A DNA stretch of 64,000 bases. Source: Isoptericola dokdonensis DS-3 (GTDB lineage: Bacteria > Actinomycetota > Actinomycetes > Actinomycetales > Cellulomonadaceae). The notes beneath the pieces are model-generated. The model was not told the DNA's origin. It saw only the letters and a program-made list of their open reading frames with translations, and searched no databases. Positions 1-9,652 of this stretch are shown here, piece after piece. Where the stretch lies: NCBI RefSeq assembly GCF_001636295.1, contig NZ_CP014209.1, forward strand, positions 2,728,001 to 2,792,000. The letters are read 5' to 3'. The position numbers and the translations under genes were made by a program. Numbering within the stretch: the stretch's first letter is position 1; every line of letters starts with the position of its first letter.

Positions 1-1706
1 CCGAGCCTCGCGCCCTCGATGACCATGCGGGCGAGCCGGGGGTCCATGGGGAGGCGGGCGAGGGTGCGGCCGACGTCGGTGAGGTGCACGTCGTTCGACG
101 CCGTGCCGTCGCGCCCGTGTCGACGGCCGAGCGCGCCGAGCTCGGTGAGGAGCTGGACGCCGTCGCGCACGGAGCGCGTGTCCGGGGGTTCGACGAAGGG
201 GAACTTGGCGACGTCGTCGGGGGTGGCGACGACCCCGACGGAGATCATCTGGAGCAGCACGGACGCGAGCGAGGTCCGCAGGATCTCCGGTTCGGTGAAC
301 TCGGGGCGGGACACGTAGTCGTCGGCGGAGTAGAGGCGGATCGCGACGCCGTCGGCGACGCGGCCGGAGCGGCCGGAGCGCTGGTTCGCGGACGCCTGGC
401 TGATGGGCTCGATGGGGAGCCGCTGCACCTTGGTCGCCTTGGAGTAGCGGGAGATGCGGGCGGTGCCGGGGTCGACGACGTAGTGGATGCCGGGCACCGT
501 CAGGGACGTCTCGGCGACGTTGGTGGACAGCACGATGCGGCGGCCGGGGTGCGACTGGAAGACGCGGTGCTGCTCGGCGGCGGACAGTCGCGAGTACAGC
601 GGCAGGATCTCGACGTGCTGCGGGTGCTTGACGTCCCGCACGCGCTCCTTGAGGTGACCTTCGAGGGCGTCGGCGGCGTCGTGGATCTCCCGCTCGCCGG
701 ACAGGAAGACGAGGATGTCGCCGGGGCCCTCGCGCATCAGCTCGTCGCAGGCCTCGACGATGCCGGTGACGAGGTCCTTCTCCTCGCCCTTCTTCTTGGC
801 GGGGGCCGCCGGGTCGGGGTCCGGGGTGAGGGGGCGGTACCGGATCTCGACGGGGTAGGTGCGCCCGGAGACCTCGACGACGGGGGCGGCGTCGGGCAGG
901 ACGTCGACGACGGCCTGCGGGGCCCCGCCGATCTCGGCGAGGTGCGACGGCGAGAAGTGCTCGGCGAACCGCGCGGAGTCGATCGTCGCGGACGTGATGA
1001 CGACCTTGAGGTCGGGGCGGCGCGGCAGCAGGCGGGAGAGGTAGCCGAGCAGGAAGTCGATGTTGAGGGACCGCTCGTGCGCCTCGTCGATGACGATGGT
1101 GTCGTAGGCGAGCAGGTCGGGGTCGCGCTGGATCTGCGCGAGGAGGATGCCGTCCGTCATCACCTTGACGAGGGTGTCCTCGCCGGACGTGTCCGTGAAC
1201 CGCACCTGGTACCCGACGACGCCGCCCAGCTCGCCCCCGAGCTCCTCGGCGATGCGCTCGGCCACGGAGCGGGCCGCGATGCGGCGGGGCTGGGTGTGCC
1301 CGATCTGCCCGGCGCGGCCCCGGCCGAGGTCGAGGAGGATCTTCGGCAGCTGCGTCGTCTTGCCGGAGCCGGTCTCGCCCGCGACGATCACGACCTGGTG
1401 CTCGCGGATCGCGTCGGCGATCTCCGCACGGCGGGCGGAGACGGGGAGCTGCTCGGGGTAGACGATGGGCGGGACGACGACGGCGGCGCGCAGCGCTGCC
1501 GCCTTGTCGAGCTGCTCACGGCTGACGCGTGCGGGCCCCCCGGTGCGGGCGCGGCCCTGGCCGGTGCGGCGTCCGCGACGTCGGCCCTCGCCCCGGCCGC
1601 CGTCCTGGCGCCGCTCGCCGTGCGCCGCGCCGTCCGGGTGCGGACGGCGGTCAGGAGTGTCGCCGTCCGTGCGGGACGATGCGGCGGGGGAGGGCTCGGT
1701 GCTCAC
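1..1706 (-). CDS. hrpA: ATP-dependent DEAH-box RNA helicase HrpA (C-terminus outside window)
   Basis: Superfamily 2 RNA helicase that unwinds or remodels RNA with ATP; HrpA is linked to mRNA processing and rescue of stalled ribosomes. About 568 codons are present and the frame runs off the left edge; the family is usually near 1,300 residues. The first ~65 residues are basic and low in complexity. Then come Walker A GETGSGKT (residues 110-117), the DEAH box (VIDEAH), the SAT motif and motif VI (QRSGRSGR). The GTG at 1706 opens the frame that carries all these motifs. An upstream ATG at 1716 is in another frame. The gene is divergent from the cluster at 1820, with 113 bp between them. Confidence 0.93.
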   Translation of the reverse strand, partial: MSTEPSPAASSRTDGDTPDRRPHPDGAAHGERRQDGGRGEGRRRGRRTGQGRARTGGPARVSREQLDKAAALRAAVVVPPIVYPEQLPVSARRAEIADAIREHQVVIVAGETGSGKTTQLPKILLDLGRGRAGQIGHTQPRRIAARSVAERIAEELGGELGGVVGYQVRFTDTSGEDTLVKVMTDGILLAQIQRDPDLLAYDTIVIDEAHERSLNIDFLLGYLSRLLPRRPDLKVVITSATIDSARFAEHFSPSHLAEIGGAPQAVVDVLPDAAPVVEVSGRTYPVEIRYRPLTPDPDPAAPAKKKGEEKDLVTGIVEACDELMREGPGDILVFLSGEREIHDAADALEGHLKERVRDVKHPQHVEILPLYSRLSAAEQHRVFQSHPGRRIVLSTNVAETSLTVPGIHYVVDPGTARISRYSKATKVQRLPIEPISQASANQRSGRSGRVADGVAIRLYSADDYVSRPEFTEPEILRTSLASVLLQMISVGVVATPDDVAKFPFVEPPDTRSVRDGVQLLTELGALGRRHGRDGTASNDVHLTDVGRTLARLPMDPRLARMVIEGARL

Positions 1707-1819
1707 GGCGCACCATTCTCCCAGCCGGTGCAAACCGTTATCCCCACCGGGCGTGGACAGGGGGTGCGCACGCCCCTGACCTCCTGACATGCTCGGACAG
1801 GGACGAGGGAGGGCGACCG

Positions 1820-2116
1820 GTGAGCGACGGACTACGGGTGGACGGCGACGGGGTCGCGGGGGTGACGGCGGGACTGCGCGCCCTCGCTGCGGCGTGGTCG
1901 CCTTCGCGCGGCGCCACGGACATCGCCGGCGTGGGCTCCGGCGTGGCCGACACGGCGGACGAGGCCGCGGCCCGCTGGTCGACCGAGCTGACGACGGCGG
2001 GCGACGGGCTGCAGGACCTGGCCGACGTCGTCGATGCCGCCGTGGCCGAGGTCGCCGCGACCGACGCCGGCCTCGCCCGGGCCGCGCAGGGCGGCCGGCG
2101 GCAGGAGGCCGTATGA
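1820..2116 (+). CDS. Small helical protein, ESX/WXG-like partner (unknown function)
   Basis: 98-residue Ala-rich protein with no signal peptide and no cysteine. It looks almost wholly helical, with a middle segment around [20 protein letters not shown], as expected of small partner proteins in type VII-like gene sets, although no clean WXG motif is present. The GTG start lies close behind a GAGGGAGGG-like Shine-Dalgarno region. Its stop overlaps the next start by ATGA, so it is translationally coupled to the 117-residue protein and then to the protease-like protein. The type VII link rests on size, helicity and neighbours only. No recognised family was identified. Confidence 0.6.
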   Translation: MSDGLRVDGDGVAGVTAGLRALAAAWSPSRGATDIAGVGSGVADTADEAAARWSTELTTAGDGLQDLADVVDAAVAEVAATDAGLARAAQGGRRQEAV

Positions 2117-2466
2117 CCGCCGCGAGCCCGGTGGCGGCGCCGGCGCCGCCGGAAGCGGGCGGAGCGCCGTCGGACACCGTGCCGTGGGACGCCCGCGACG
2201 TCGCCCGCTGGGTGGGACGGCTGGGCATCGCCGGGATCTCGTGGCCTACGACGCGTCGCCTCGCCGTCGCCGTCGACCTGGCGGGCATCGCCCGGGTCGC
2301 GGCCCTGGGGGACGCCGTGGTGGAGGGATCGCCGGCGGGTCGGACCGTGGTGCAGGCGCTGCTCGCCGAGGTCCGGCCGCTCCCCGTCCCGGCGGACTTC
2401 CTCCACCAGGTGGCGCGCACGCAACGGCTGGTGTCCCGCGACGGCTCCGGGGAGGGACCCGAATGA
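2113..2466 (+). CDS. Hypothetical protein in protease-domain cluster
   Basis: 117 residues, starting at the ATG that overlaps the previous stop. The N-terminal ~30 residues are Ala/Pro-rich; the rest carries a short predicted helical core ([17 protein letters not shown]) and an amphipathic C-terminus. No signal peptide, membrane segment or catalytic motif is visible. It overlaps the following 545-residue gene by ATGA, which places it as the middle gene of a tight three-gene operon. By analogy with ESX-type cassettes it could be a partner or chaperone of the last gene; that is inference and the family is not recognised. Confidence 0.6.
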   Translation: MTAASPVAAPAPPEAGGAPSDTVPWDARDVARWVGRLGIAGISWPTTRRLAVAVDLAGIARVAALGDAVVEGSPAGRTVVQALLAEVRPLPVPADFLHQVARTQRLVSRDGSGEGPE

Positions 2467-4100
2467 GCTTGCAGGACGGGATCGATCGTTGCGAGGAGAT
2501 CCTGCGCTGGGCGCAGCAGGCGCGGCACGGCTCCTTCGCGGCACCCACGACCGGCGGGGTGATCGTGCGGCTGCAGGACATGCAGGCCCTGGCCCACGGG
2601 TGGGGTGGCGCGGCGGTCGTCGCACCGGACGGCTCGCCCGCCGACGTCCGGCGCAGTGCCGCCACGTACGGGGTGACGGCCGACAGCCTGCGGTCGGCCG
2701 CCACCCGGCTCCGGGAGGAGGCGGCCGCCGTCGAGGACGTGCTGGAGGGCGACGCCGCCCAGGCTGCGGTCGTCGCGGTCGCTGCGTTCGCGGACCTCGC
2801 GGAGCTCGAGGCCACCGGGGCGGACGTGGTCGGTGACGCCCTGGCGTCGTACGCGTCGGCGCTCGCCGCGGCCCAGGCCGCGCACGCGACGTCGGCCGGG
2901 GCGCTCGACGACGCGCGCTCGGCGGTGCTCGGGCTGGACGTGCCCGACTGGTCCGACGACCTGGAGCCGGGGGAGTGCCGTGCCCTGATCGCGCGGGCCG
3001 ACGGCCTGCTCGACGAGGCGATCGGCGCCGCGACCGGCTGCCGGGACGCCCTGCGCGACGCGCTCGACGCCGAGACCACGCTGCGGTTCGCGCTCGGGGA
3101 CGCGGCCGGGCACGCCCGCCTCGCCGGCTTCACGCCGTCCACGGCCACGACCACGGTCGACGCCGTGCTGGCGCTCGCGGCAGGCGTGGACGACCCGGAC
3201 CAGGCCGTCGTCTCCGCCGACGAGTGGGCCGCCTACCTCGTCGCGCGCCAGGAGCTGTCCGCGGCGGACCGGGACCGGCTGGACGCGGCGCTCGCGGACG
3301 CGCGTAGCCCGGAGGAGCGGCAGATGGTCATCTCCGCCGTCGCCACGGGTGCGGGCCTCGCACTCACCCTCGCGCTGGCCCGGCGTCTGAGCGAGATGTC
3401 GAGCGACGACGTGCGGCGGATCGGGACGATGGGGATCCTGTCGCAGGACCGTGACTTCGAGTCGCGGGTGCGGACCATCGACGGGTCGGTGGTGAAGCAG
3501 CGGACGGGCACCACCTGCGGGTCCGCGTCCCTCCTCATGCTCGCCGCCCAGCGTGACCCGTTCCTTGCGTTGTTCCTGGCGCGGGGCGAGCTGGTCGACG
3601 GACACGTGCCGGAGTATGTGTCGGATGTCCCGCTGGTCCACCTGATGCCGGACGCCGGCCTCACGTCTGCCCAGCGGCTCGAGTACCTGCAGACCCAGAT
3701 CCGGATCCAGACGAACAGGTTCACGTTCTGGCCGGGCTCGGTCGTGGGGTCGTCACCGTGGGGGTACGGGGACGAGGTGAGCCGCGTCGTCGGAGCGGAC
3801 GTCGCGATGGAGTACAGCCTGCTGGGTCCGCACGACGACCCCGCCGACCTTGTCGATCGTGCCGTCGCCGCCGTCGATGCGGGGACACCCGTGCCGTTCC
3901 TCGTCGGCCCGGCAGGCACAGACGTCCCCCGGCACTACGTGCTGCTCGTGGGTCATGCGGACGGAGTGCTGGAGTTCTACGAGCCCGGCGTCGGTGCGAT
4001 CCACACCCTGGCGCTCGACGATGCGCGAGCCGGTGGAGCGGACGGAGCCCGTGCCTTCGGCGGGTGGGACGCGATCTACGGTGCGGCCGTCCCTCGGTGA
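2463..4100 (+). CDS. Large protein with helical N-terminal half and C39-like cysteine-protease domain
   Basis: 545 residues. Residues 1-~330 are Ala-rich helices resembling the helical export or partner domains of type VII-associated proteins (WXG100/LXG-like architecture, not a clear match). The C-terminal ~200 residues look like a papain/C39-like fold: Cys352 in TGTTCGSAS at the start of a helix, His491 in [11 protein letters not shown], and Glu507 in FYEPG where C39-like proteins usually carry Asp (YDP). There is no signal peptide. It is the last gene of an ATGA-coupled trio. It could be a secreted or polymorphic-type effector peptidase. Substrate and activity are unknown, and the Asp-to-Glu change may affect catalysis. 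Confidence 0.7.
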   Translation: MSLQDGIDRCEEILRWAQQARHGSFAAPTTGGVIVRLQDMQALAHGWGGAAVVAPDGSPADVRRSAATYGVTADSLRSAATRLREEAAAVEDVLEGDAAQAAVVAVAAFADLAELEATGADVVGDALASYASALAAAQAAHATSAGALDDARSAVLGLDVPDWSDDLEPGECRALIARADGLLDEAIGAATGCRDALRDALDAETTLRFALGDAAGHARLAGFTPSTATTTVDAVLALAAGVDDPDQAVVSADEWAAYLVARQELSAADRDRLDAALADARSPEERQMVISAVATGAGLALTLALARRLSEMSSDDVRRIGTMGILSQDRDFESRVRTIDGSVVKQRTGTTCGSASLLMLAAQRDPFLALFLARGELVDGHVPEYVSDVPLVHLMPDAGLTSAQRLEYLQTQIRIQTNRFTFWPGSVVGSSPWGYGDEVSRVVGADVAMEYSLLGPHDDPADLVDRAVAAVDAGTPVPFLVGPAGTDVPRHYVLLVGHADGVLEFYEPGVGAIHTLALDDARAGGADGARAFGGWDAIYGAAVPR

Positions 4101-4123
4101 CGTGTCGCCCGGCCGCTGAAACG

Positions 4124-4783
4124 TCAGGAGCCGGGGATGCTGCCGAAGGGGTCCGGGCCGAGGTCGGGACCGGTCGTCGTGGTGCTGGCCGGGGGTGCCG
4201 TGCTGTCGAGGCACGTCTCGCCGGTGAGGGGCTCCAGCTCCCAGGGGTCGGTGGGCTCGGTATGGAACGGAGCGTGGAGGGTGACCCCGCCTCCCCGCTC
4301 GACGACCCCGGCCGACACGGCCGCCGTGAAGACGTCGACGGGCAGGGTTCCGGCGAGCTTCACGGCGGTGACGTGTCCCTGACGGGCGTCGACCTCGCAG
4401 GTGACGGTGACCAGGGTGACCCCGGCGTCGACCAGCCGGTCCCGCAGGGCGACGCCCGCGTCGAAGATCGGTGGTGGATCGTCCGCCAGGGGGTCGTCGA
4501 GGTCGACCTGCTCGTCGGTGAGGTCGTCCCACGGCAGCTCGACGCGGGCCGACGGTCGTTCGGCGACGTAGGCGACCGAGGAACCACGGAGGTCGCGGAG
4601 CTCGAGGTCGACGTCGCCGTCGACGGGCATGGCGCTCTCCAGCGCCGCGAGCCGGGCTTCGTCGGTCTCGTCGGGGCCGATCTTGTCGGTGCCGAACGCG
4701 CAACCGGTGAGGGTCAGGGCGACGGCGGCCGCGGTGACCGTGGCGCCGCCGCGGCGGACCTGCCACCTCGTGGTCGGGCCCAC
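4124..4783 (-). CDS. Secreted lipoprotein, unknown function
   Basis: 219 residues with an N-terminal signal ending in a lipobox (LTLTGC), so it should be lipid-anchored on the outer face of the membrane. The mature part is acidic and ends in a Thr/Ser/Pro-rich tail. Two later cysteines (in VTCEV and ETCLD) could form a disulfide. The GTG start directly follows the TGA of the upstream membrane protein gene, so the two are one transcription unit. The family is not recognised. It converges on the protease-like gene ending at 4100. Confidence 0.75.
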   Translation of the reverse strand: MGPTTRWQVRRGGATVTAAAVALTLTGCAFGTDKIGPDETDEARLAALESAMPVDGDVDLELRDLRGSSVAYVAERPSARVELPWDDLTDEQVDLDDPLADDPPPIFDAGVALRDRLVDAGVTLVTVTCEVDARQGHVTAVKLAGTLPVDVFTAAVSAGVVERGGGVTLHAPFHTEPTDPWELEPLTGETCLDSTAPPASTTTTGPDLGPDPFGSIPGS

Positions 4784-5230
4784 TCAGTAGCCGGTCATCG
4801 AGAACGGGACGGCGAGCAGCACGCCGAACCAGGCGATGAAGACGAGCGCACCGAGCACGGTGAAGATGATCGACAGCCACAGACCCCACGCGCCGATGGC
4901 GTTGGGCACCTGCGCTCTGCGTGACGCGGACAGCGACATGGCGGAGACCACGATCCCGGCGACGGGCATGACGAAGGCCAGCACGAGCCCGACGATGCCG
5001 AGGGTGCGGCCGGGCGGCTCCGGGGGCTGACCGTAGGCCGGGACGCCGTAGCCGGGCGGCGCGGGATACGAAGCGCCCTGGGCCGAGCCGTACCCGTACC
5101 CAGGAGCCGGGGCGGAAGGGTCACCCGGGGTGCCCTGCCACCCACCCGGGGGTGGCGTGCTCTGGCCCGTGTATCCGGTGTACGCGGGCGGCTGGTACCC
5201 CTCGTAGGGCTGCTGGCGCGGGTCGCTCAT
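4784..5230 (-). CDS. DUF4190-type small membrane protein with Pro/Gly/Tyr-rich N-terminus
   Basis: 148 residues from the ATG at 5230; a GTG two codons upstream at 5236 is an alternative. The first ~75 residues are Pro/Gly/Tyr/Gln-rich and disordered, a common cytoplasmic tail in actinobacterial membrane proteins. Two hydrophobic segments follow (GIVGLVLAFVMPVAGIVVSA and LWLSIIFTVLGALVFIAWFG) joined by a short basic loop, the DUF4190 layout. It is the first gene of a two-gene unit with the downstream lipoprotein, with no spacing between them. No enzymatic role is suggested. Confidence 0.75.
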   Translation of the reverse strand: MSDPRQQPYEGYQPPAYTGYTGQSTPPPGGWQGTPGDPSAPAPGYGYGSAQGASYPAPPGYGVPAYGQPPEPPGRTLGIVGLVLAFVMPVAGIVVSAMSLSASRRAQVPNAIGAWGLWLSIIFTVLGALVFIAWFGVLLAVPFSMTGY

Positions 5231-5349
5231 GCGCACAGTGTGGCGGAGCGGGTCGGTGCCGCGCCAGGACCGCGGCGCCGGAGGCAGGGCGCTGCCCCCG
5301 GCGTCGGTCCGGTGCTAGCATTCTGCTGTCAGTGGACGGAGGGGTGGCG

Positions 5350-5649
5350 ATGGCGACGGTGACGGTGCGCGGCCTGGACGATGGCGTGAAGGCGCGCCTC
5401 CAGGCGATGGCGGTGCGGCACGGGCGGTCCATGGAGGCGGAGGTGCGGGCGATCCTCGCGTCTGCGGCGGGCTCGTCCAGTGCGGTGGAGCGACACCTTG
5501 CGCGCGGTGTCGCCGGCGCCGCGACGAGCGCCGACTGGGTGGACCGGGCGCGTGACCTGCTGGAGCGCGCCTGGGACGAGCCGGAGTGGGACGACGACTG
5601 GCTCCCGGCGCGGGGCGGCGGGGCCCGACCCCCGGTCGACCTCGGATGA
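5350..5649 (+). CDS. FitA/VapB-type ribbon-helix-helix antitoxin
   Basis: 99-residue antitoxin of a type II toxin-antitoxin pair. The N-terminus (ATVTVRGLDDGVKARLQAMA) is a ribbon-helix-helix DNA-binding domain of the FitA/Phd-like plasmid-stability type, followed by GRSMEAEVRAIL. The C-terminal ~45 residues, rich in Trp, Asp and Glu, are expected to clamp the toxin. The ATG at 5350 follows a GGAGG at about 5337-5341. A TAGCAT -10-like hexamer lies within the 8-bp palindrome TGCTAGCA (5313-5320), a plausible autoregulatory site, though unproven. It overlaps the toxin gene by ATGA. Confidence 0.88.
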   Translation: MATVTVRGLDDGVKARLQAMAVRHGRSMEAEVRAILASAAGSSSAVERHLARGVAGAATSADWVDRARDLLERAWDEPEWDDDWLPARGGGARPPVDLG

Positions 5650-6068
5650 GCTGGCTGGTCGACACGAACGTCCTGTCGGAGCTGACCCGTCGTGCCCCCG
5701 ACAGGCGCGTGCTCGACTGGGTGGCCGCGCACGCCGATGACCTGGTCACGGCCGCCCCGGTCGTCGCAGAGCTCCTGTACGGCGTCGCGCGCCTGCCGGC
5801 CGGCCGCCGCCGGGACGCGCTCTCGCTCGCCGTGGTCACCCTCCTCGAACCCTTCCGCGGTGGGCGTGTGCTGCCCTTCGACGAGCATGCCGCCGTCGAG
5901 CTGGCCGCCGTCCGTGTCGCCCGGGAGCGGCGCGGGATGCCCGTCGGGGACGTGGACCTCATGATCGCCGCGACCTGCCGGGCCCACGACGTACCGCTGG
6001 TGACGCGGAACGTGCAGGACTTCGTGGGCACGGGCGTGCAGGTCGTCGACCCGTGGCAGGGTCCGTGA
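5646..6068 (+). CDS. FitB/VapC-type PIN-domain toxin ribonuclease
   Basis: 140-residue PIN-domain RNase, the toxin of the pair. The expected acidic metal-binding residues are visible: Asp6 (LVDTNVLSE), Glu42 (VVAELLYGV), Asp102/Asp104 (GDVDLMIAAT) and Asp125 (TRNVQDF). Length and motif order match FitB/VapC. Such toxins cut specific RNAs (often tRNA) when released from the antitoxin; this one's target cannot be read from sequence. Start and antitoxin stop overlap (ATGA), so synthesis is coupled. Confidence 0.9.
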   Translation: MSWLVDTNVLSELTRRAPDRRVLDWVAAHADDLVTAAPVVAELLYGVARLPAGRRRDALSLAVVTLLEPFRGGRVLPFDEHAAVELAAVRVARERRGMPVGDVDLMIAATCRAHDVPLVTRNVQDFVGTGVQVVDPWQGP

Positions 6069-6105
6069 CGTCCGTGGGCGGCGGCCGTCGTGATGGAATC
6101 GAACG

Positions 6106-6951
6106 GTGACCTCTCGACCGCGCACCGACCTCGACCTGATCCCGCGCCGTGCGCGCGTGCACGCCGTGCGGCGACTCTCGGGCACGATCGTGCGCACGAC
6201 GCTGCGCGACGTGGCGGGCGCCGACCCGGCGGCGCCGTCGTCGCTCGCGGCGCTGCGCGCCCCGGGGCCGGACGACCACGTGAAGGTCTTCCTCCCGGAC
6301 CCGGAGACGGGCGTGCTGCACGCGCCGACGCTCGCACCGGACGGCGGGGTCCAGCGGCCGACGGGGGTCGTGTCGATCTCGCGGGAGCTGACGGTCCGCG
6401 CGACGCGCACCGTCGACGGCGTCGCGGAGGTCGACCTGGACTGGGTGCTGCACGGCGACGCGGGCCCCGCCTCCGCCTGGGCGGGCCGGGCAGCCGTGGG
6501 GGACGAGATCGTTCTCGTCGGACCGGGCACCAGCCGGGGCCTCCCCGAGGGGATCGGCCGGCTGACGATCGCCGTGGACGAGACGGGCCTGCCTGCCGCC
6601 GCCCGCTGGCTCGCCGCCGTCGGACCCGACGTGCGCGTCACCGCCGTCGTGGAGATCGGCGACGACGTCGACGAGGCGTTCGTCGAGGACGAGCTCGACG
6701 GCGCCGACCTCGAGATCCTCTACCGGACGGACGGCCCGGGGCAGCTCGCCGACGCGGTGCGCTCGCTGGGCGCCCCGGAGCCCGACGAGCACGTCGTCGG
6801 ATACGGCGAGGCGGGCGACCTGGTGCCGGTGCGTCGGCACCTGCGCTCGTGCGGCGTCGGCCCGGACCGGTCGACGGTCGTCGGCCACTGGCGCCGCGGC
6901 ACCGTCAACCTGGCGCCCGACGCTCCGCTGGACCCGACCGACCCGGACTGA
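6106..6951 (+). CDS. Siderophore-interacting protein (FAD-dependent ferric-siderophore reductase family)
   Basis: 281 residues of the SIP/ViuB family: an N-terminal FAD-binding barrel followed by a NAD(P)H-binding domain. Family hallmarks are the DDHVKVFLPDPETG stretch, an RELTVRAT segment near residues 105-120 that fits the flavin-binding R-x-Y/L-T motif, and the C-terminal TVVGHWRRGTVN. These cytoplasmic enzymes reduce ferric siderophores to release iron. No siderophore synthesis or uptake genes are adjacent. The GTG at 6106 is preceded by no strong Shine-Dalgarno; length agrees with the family. Confidence 0.85.
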   Translation: MTSRPRTDLDLIPRRARVHAVRRLSGTIVRTTLRDVAGADPAAPSSLAALRAPGPDDHVKVFLPDPETGVLHAPTLAPDGGVQRPTGVVSISRELTVRATRTVDGVAEVDLDWVLHGDAGPASAWAGRAAVGDEIVLVGPGTSRGLPEGIGRLTIAVDETGLPAAARWLAAVGPDVRVTAVVEIGDDVDEAFVEDELDGADLEILYRTDGPGQLADAVRSLGAPEPDEHVVGYGEAGDLVPVRRHLRSCGVGPDRSTVVGHWRRGTVNLAPDAPLDPTDPD

Positions 6952-6966
6952 CGGCGCCGGGCACCG

Positions 6967-7695
6967 TCACCCCGGCCGGCGGAACAGCGCCACCGTGAGG
7001 AAGTCGTGCGTGAACACCGGCTCGGCGACGTCCGCCTGCGGCGGGATCGGCCCGATGGCGACCGGTTCGAGCCAGGAGAAGACGTCGACCAGCTCGGCCT
7101 CCGTGTAGCCGACCCCCTCGCCGACCCGCCCGGACCGCAGCAGGTCGGCGTCGTCGGCGGTGGACCCCATCCGGCCGGCGGCGAACGTGCAGATCCCGAA
7201 CCACCCGCCGGGGCGGAGCGCCGAGCGCAGCGTGCGCAGGTAGGAGATGCGGCGGTGCGGGGCCAGGTGGTGGAAGCAGCCGGAGTCGTAGACGAGGTCG
7301 AACGGCCCCCCGGGGACGGGCTCGCGCAGCACGTCGACGTCGGCGAACGTGACGTCGAGCCCGGCGGACAGGGTGCGGGCGCGGCCCAGGGTGGTGGCGG
7401 CGATGTCGACGCCCGTCGTGCGGACGCCCTGCGCCGCGAGCCACCGGCTGTTGCGGCCGAGCCCGCAGCCGACGTCGAGGGCGGTCGCGATCGTGTCGAG
7501 GGGCAGCAGCCCGGCGTCGCGCCAGGCGACGAGGTTCGCGTCGGGCAGGTCGACGGCGAGCGGGTGACCGGGGCGGGTGTACATCGTGTCCCAGTGCTCC
7601 GTCGCCGCCCGGCTGGTCGCATCCTCGCGGTCGTCGAACAGTGTGTCGAGCAGGTCCAGCAGGGCGTCGACGCCAGTCAGCCGGTCCACGCGCAT
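6967..7695 (-). CDS. Class I SAM-dependent methyltransferase
   Basis: 242 residues. Motif I is clear (ALDVGCGLGRNSRWLA), followed by the acidic residue after strand 2 (GVDIAATTL), motif II (FDLVYDSGCFHHL) and a post-core LRPGGWFGICTF strand, so it is a Rossmann-fold S-adenosylmethionine methyltransferase. The FHHL and TFAAGRMG segments resemble small-molecule or thiol methyltransferases of the TehB/thiopurine kind; the substrate is unknown. The ATG at 7695 has a GAGGGAG Shine-Dalgarno. It is convergent with the SIP gene. Confidence 0.85.
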   Translation of the reverse strand: MRVDRLTGVDALLDLLDTLFDDREDATSRAATEHWDTMYTRPGHPLAVDLPDANLVAWRDAGLLPLDTIATALDVGCGLGRNSRWLAAQGVRTTGVDIAATTLGRARTLSAGLDVTFADVDVLREPVPGGPFDLVYDSGCFHHLAPHRRISYLRTLRSALRPGGWFGICTFAAGRMGSTADDADLLRSGRVGEGVGYTEAELVDVFSWLEPVAIGPIPPQADVAEPVFTHDFLTVALFRRPG

Positions 7696-7776
7696 CTCCC
7701 TCGGTGGCGGTCGGGTCGGACCCGACGCTAGCGAGCGGGCCGCGCGCCGTCGAGGGGTGTTGGGCAGGATGGGCGC

Positions 7777-9057
7777 GTGAGCGCACTGAGCACCGCCGAG
7801 CTGACGGCGATCTACACGGACCTGCACGCCCACCCCGAGCTGGCGTTCGCCGAGCACCGCACCGCGGGGATCGTCGCGGAACGGCTGCGCGGCCTCGGCT
7901 ACGACGTCCACGGCGGCGTGGGCGGCACCGGCGTCGTCGGTGTGCTGGCCAACGGCGCCGGCCCGCGCGTCCTGCTGCGGGCCGAAATGGACGGCCTGCC
8001 CGTCACCGAGCGGACGGGCCTGCCCTACGCGTCGACGGACACGGCGGTCACGCCCGACGGTCACGCCACGGGAACGATGCACGCGTGCGGCCACGACGTG
8101 CACGTCACCTGCCTGCTGGGCGCCGCGGCCGAGCTCGCGGACCGCCGGGCCGAGTGGTCCGGCACCGTCGTGGCGCTGTTCCAGCCCGCCGAGGAGGTGG
8201 GCGGCGGCGCCCGGGCGATGGTCGACGACGGTCTCTTCGACCGCGTCGGGACGCCCGACGTCGTGCTCGGCCAGCACGTCATGCCGCTGCCCGTCGGCGT
8301 CGTCAACCTGACGCCCGGCACCGCGATGGCCGCGACCGACTCCGAGCGCATCACCCTGCACGGCAAGGGCGGGCACGGGTCCAGCCCCGAGGCGACCGTC
8401 GACCCCGTCCTCATGGCGGCCGCGACGATCCAGCGGCTCCAGGGCATCGTGTCCCGCGAGGTCGGGGCGGGGGAGAAGGCCGTCGTCACCGTCGGGTCGG
8501 TGCGCGCCGGGACGCAGGCGAACATCATCCCGGACCGCGCCGAGCTGCTCGTCAACGTGCGTACGTTCGACGCGGGCGTGCGGGAGCGGGTGCTGGCCGC
8601 GATCCACCGGATCGTCGCCGCCGAGGCGGCGGCTTCGGGCGCCCCGCAGCAGCCGGACCACGAGAGCATCGCGACGTTCCGCCTCATGGTCAACGACCCG
8701 GCGGCCTCCGAGCGCACCGGGGCCGTCCTCGCCCGCACGCTGGAGCGGCACCGCGGCACCATCGAGGCGGCCGGCGGCACCCCCGCGCTGATCGCGATGC
8801 CGCCGCTGCCCGGCTCCGAGGACGTCGGCGACCTCGCGACCGCCGCGGGCGTCCCGCTCGTCTACTGGAACCTCGGCGGGTTCGACACCGCGCTCTTCGC
8901 GGGCTTCGACCTGGCCGCGGCCACCGGCATGGGGAACCTGCCCGACGGCGTCGCACCGAACCACTCGCCGTTCTTCGCGCCCGTGCCCGAGCCCACCCTC
9001 GACCTGGGTGTCGCGCTGCTGGTCGCCGCCGCGCAGGAGTGGCTCGACGCCGTCTGA
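7777..9057 (+). CDS. M20 family amidohydrolase (hippurate hydrolase / N-acyl-amino-acid deacylase type)
   Basis: 426-residue zinc-dependent amidohydrolase of peptidase family M20D. Metal-binding and catalytic motifs: HAHPELAF near the N-terminus, RAEMDGLPV, HACGHDVH, QPAEEVGGGA, the dimerisation-domain GKGGHGSSPE, and PLPGSEDVGDLA near the end. Relatives hydrolyse N-acyl amino acids, hippurate or IAA-amino acid conjugates; the precise substrate cannot be told. The GTG start sits 81 bp from the divergent methyltransferase. Confidence 0.9.
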   Translation: MSALSTAELTAIYTDLHAHPELAFAEHRTAGIVAERLRGLGYDVHGGVGGTGVVGVLANGAGPRVLLRAEMDGLPVTERTGLPYASTDTAVTPDGHATGTMHACGHDVHVTCLLGAAAELADRRAEWSGTVVALFQPAEEVGGGARAMVDDGLFDRVGTPDVVLGQHVMPLPVGVVNLTPGTAMAATDSERITLHGKGGHGSSPEATVDPVLMAAATIQRLQGIVSREVGAGEKAVVTVGSVRAGTQANIIPDRAELLVNVRTFDAGVRERVLAAIHRIVAAEAAASGAPQQPDHESIATFRLMVNDPAASERTGAVLARTLERHRGTIEAAGGTPALIAMPPLPGSEDVGDLATAAGVPLVYWNLGGFDTALFAGFDLAAATGMGNLPDGVAPNHSPFFAPVPEPTLDLGVALLVAAAQEWLDAV

Positions 9058-9088
9058 CGGCCCGCGGGGCGCCGCCGGGCCGGACGGC

Positions 9089-9571
9089 TCAGCCGGCGGC
9101 GCTCTCCGTCTCGCCGCGCAGCGCGTCGATCTGCTCCTGGATCTGCGCGAGGAGGTCCGCGACCTGGTCGGCGCCGTCCTGCCGCGCCTGCTCGGTCACG
9201 TGCTTGACCTCGGCGCTCGCGGCCTCCAGCGCGACCTGCGCGTCCTCGAGGGCGACCACGGCGCCGTCCTCGGCGGTCGAGGCCTGCTCGAGCGCCGTGC
9301 GGGCCTCGTCGGTGGCGGCCTGGGCGGAGGCGACGGCGTCGGTGACCTGGCCCTGCAGCTCGGCGGGGACCCCGGTGACCTGCTCCTCGAGGGACTGGAT
9401 GTCCTCCTCGATCGCCTCGGCCTGGCTCTGCGCGTCGGCGATGAACTGCTGGACGTCGACGCTCGTCGAGCACCCGGTGAGCATCATGGCGAGGGCCAGC
9501 AGGCCGGCCGCGGCGAAGCGCGAGGTGCCGTGCACGCGGGTGGAGGTCGTCGTCGACGTCATGGCGGCCAT
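9089..9571 (-). CDS. Coiled-coil lipoprotein
   Basis: 160 residues. The signal peptide ends in a lipobox (MMLTGC). The mature protein is a long Ala/Glu/Gln-rich helix with heptad character (QSQAEAIEEDIQSLEEQV and onward) and no catalytic motif, so it is probably a lipid-anchored envelope coiled-coil protein. The start may be the ATG at 9571 or the one at 9562; neither has a strong Shine-Dalgarno. It stands alone between the M20 gene (convergent) and the pxp genes. Confidence 0.75.
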   Translation of the reverse strand: MAAMTSTTTSTRVHGTSRFAAAGLLALAMMLTGCSTSVDVQQFIADAQSQAEAIEEDIQSLEEQVTGVPAELQGQVTDAVASAQAATDEARTALEQASTAEDGAVVALEDAQVALEAASAEVKHVTEQARQDGADQVADLLAQIQEQIDALRGETESAAG

Positions 9572-9607
9572 TCTGCCTGGTCCGGAGCGATCCGTGGTGC
9601 GTCGTGG

Positions 9608-9635
9608 GTCACAGATCCTGTCGAGATCGTGTGAC
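9608..9635 (-). terminator. Hairpin downstream of pxpBC
   Basis: Arms GTCACAGATC (9608-9617) and GATCGTGTGAC (9625-9635) pair with one bulged base around a 7-nt loop, just past the pxpBC stop. No U-run follows, as is usual at this GC content. Confidence 0.45.
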
Positions 9636-9652
9636 GGCCTCCGGCGCCGCCT

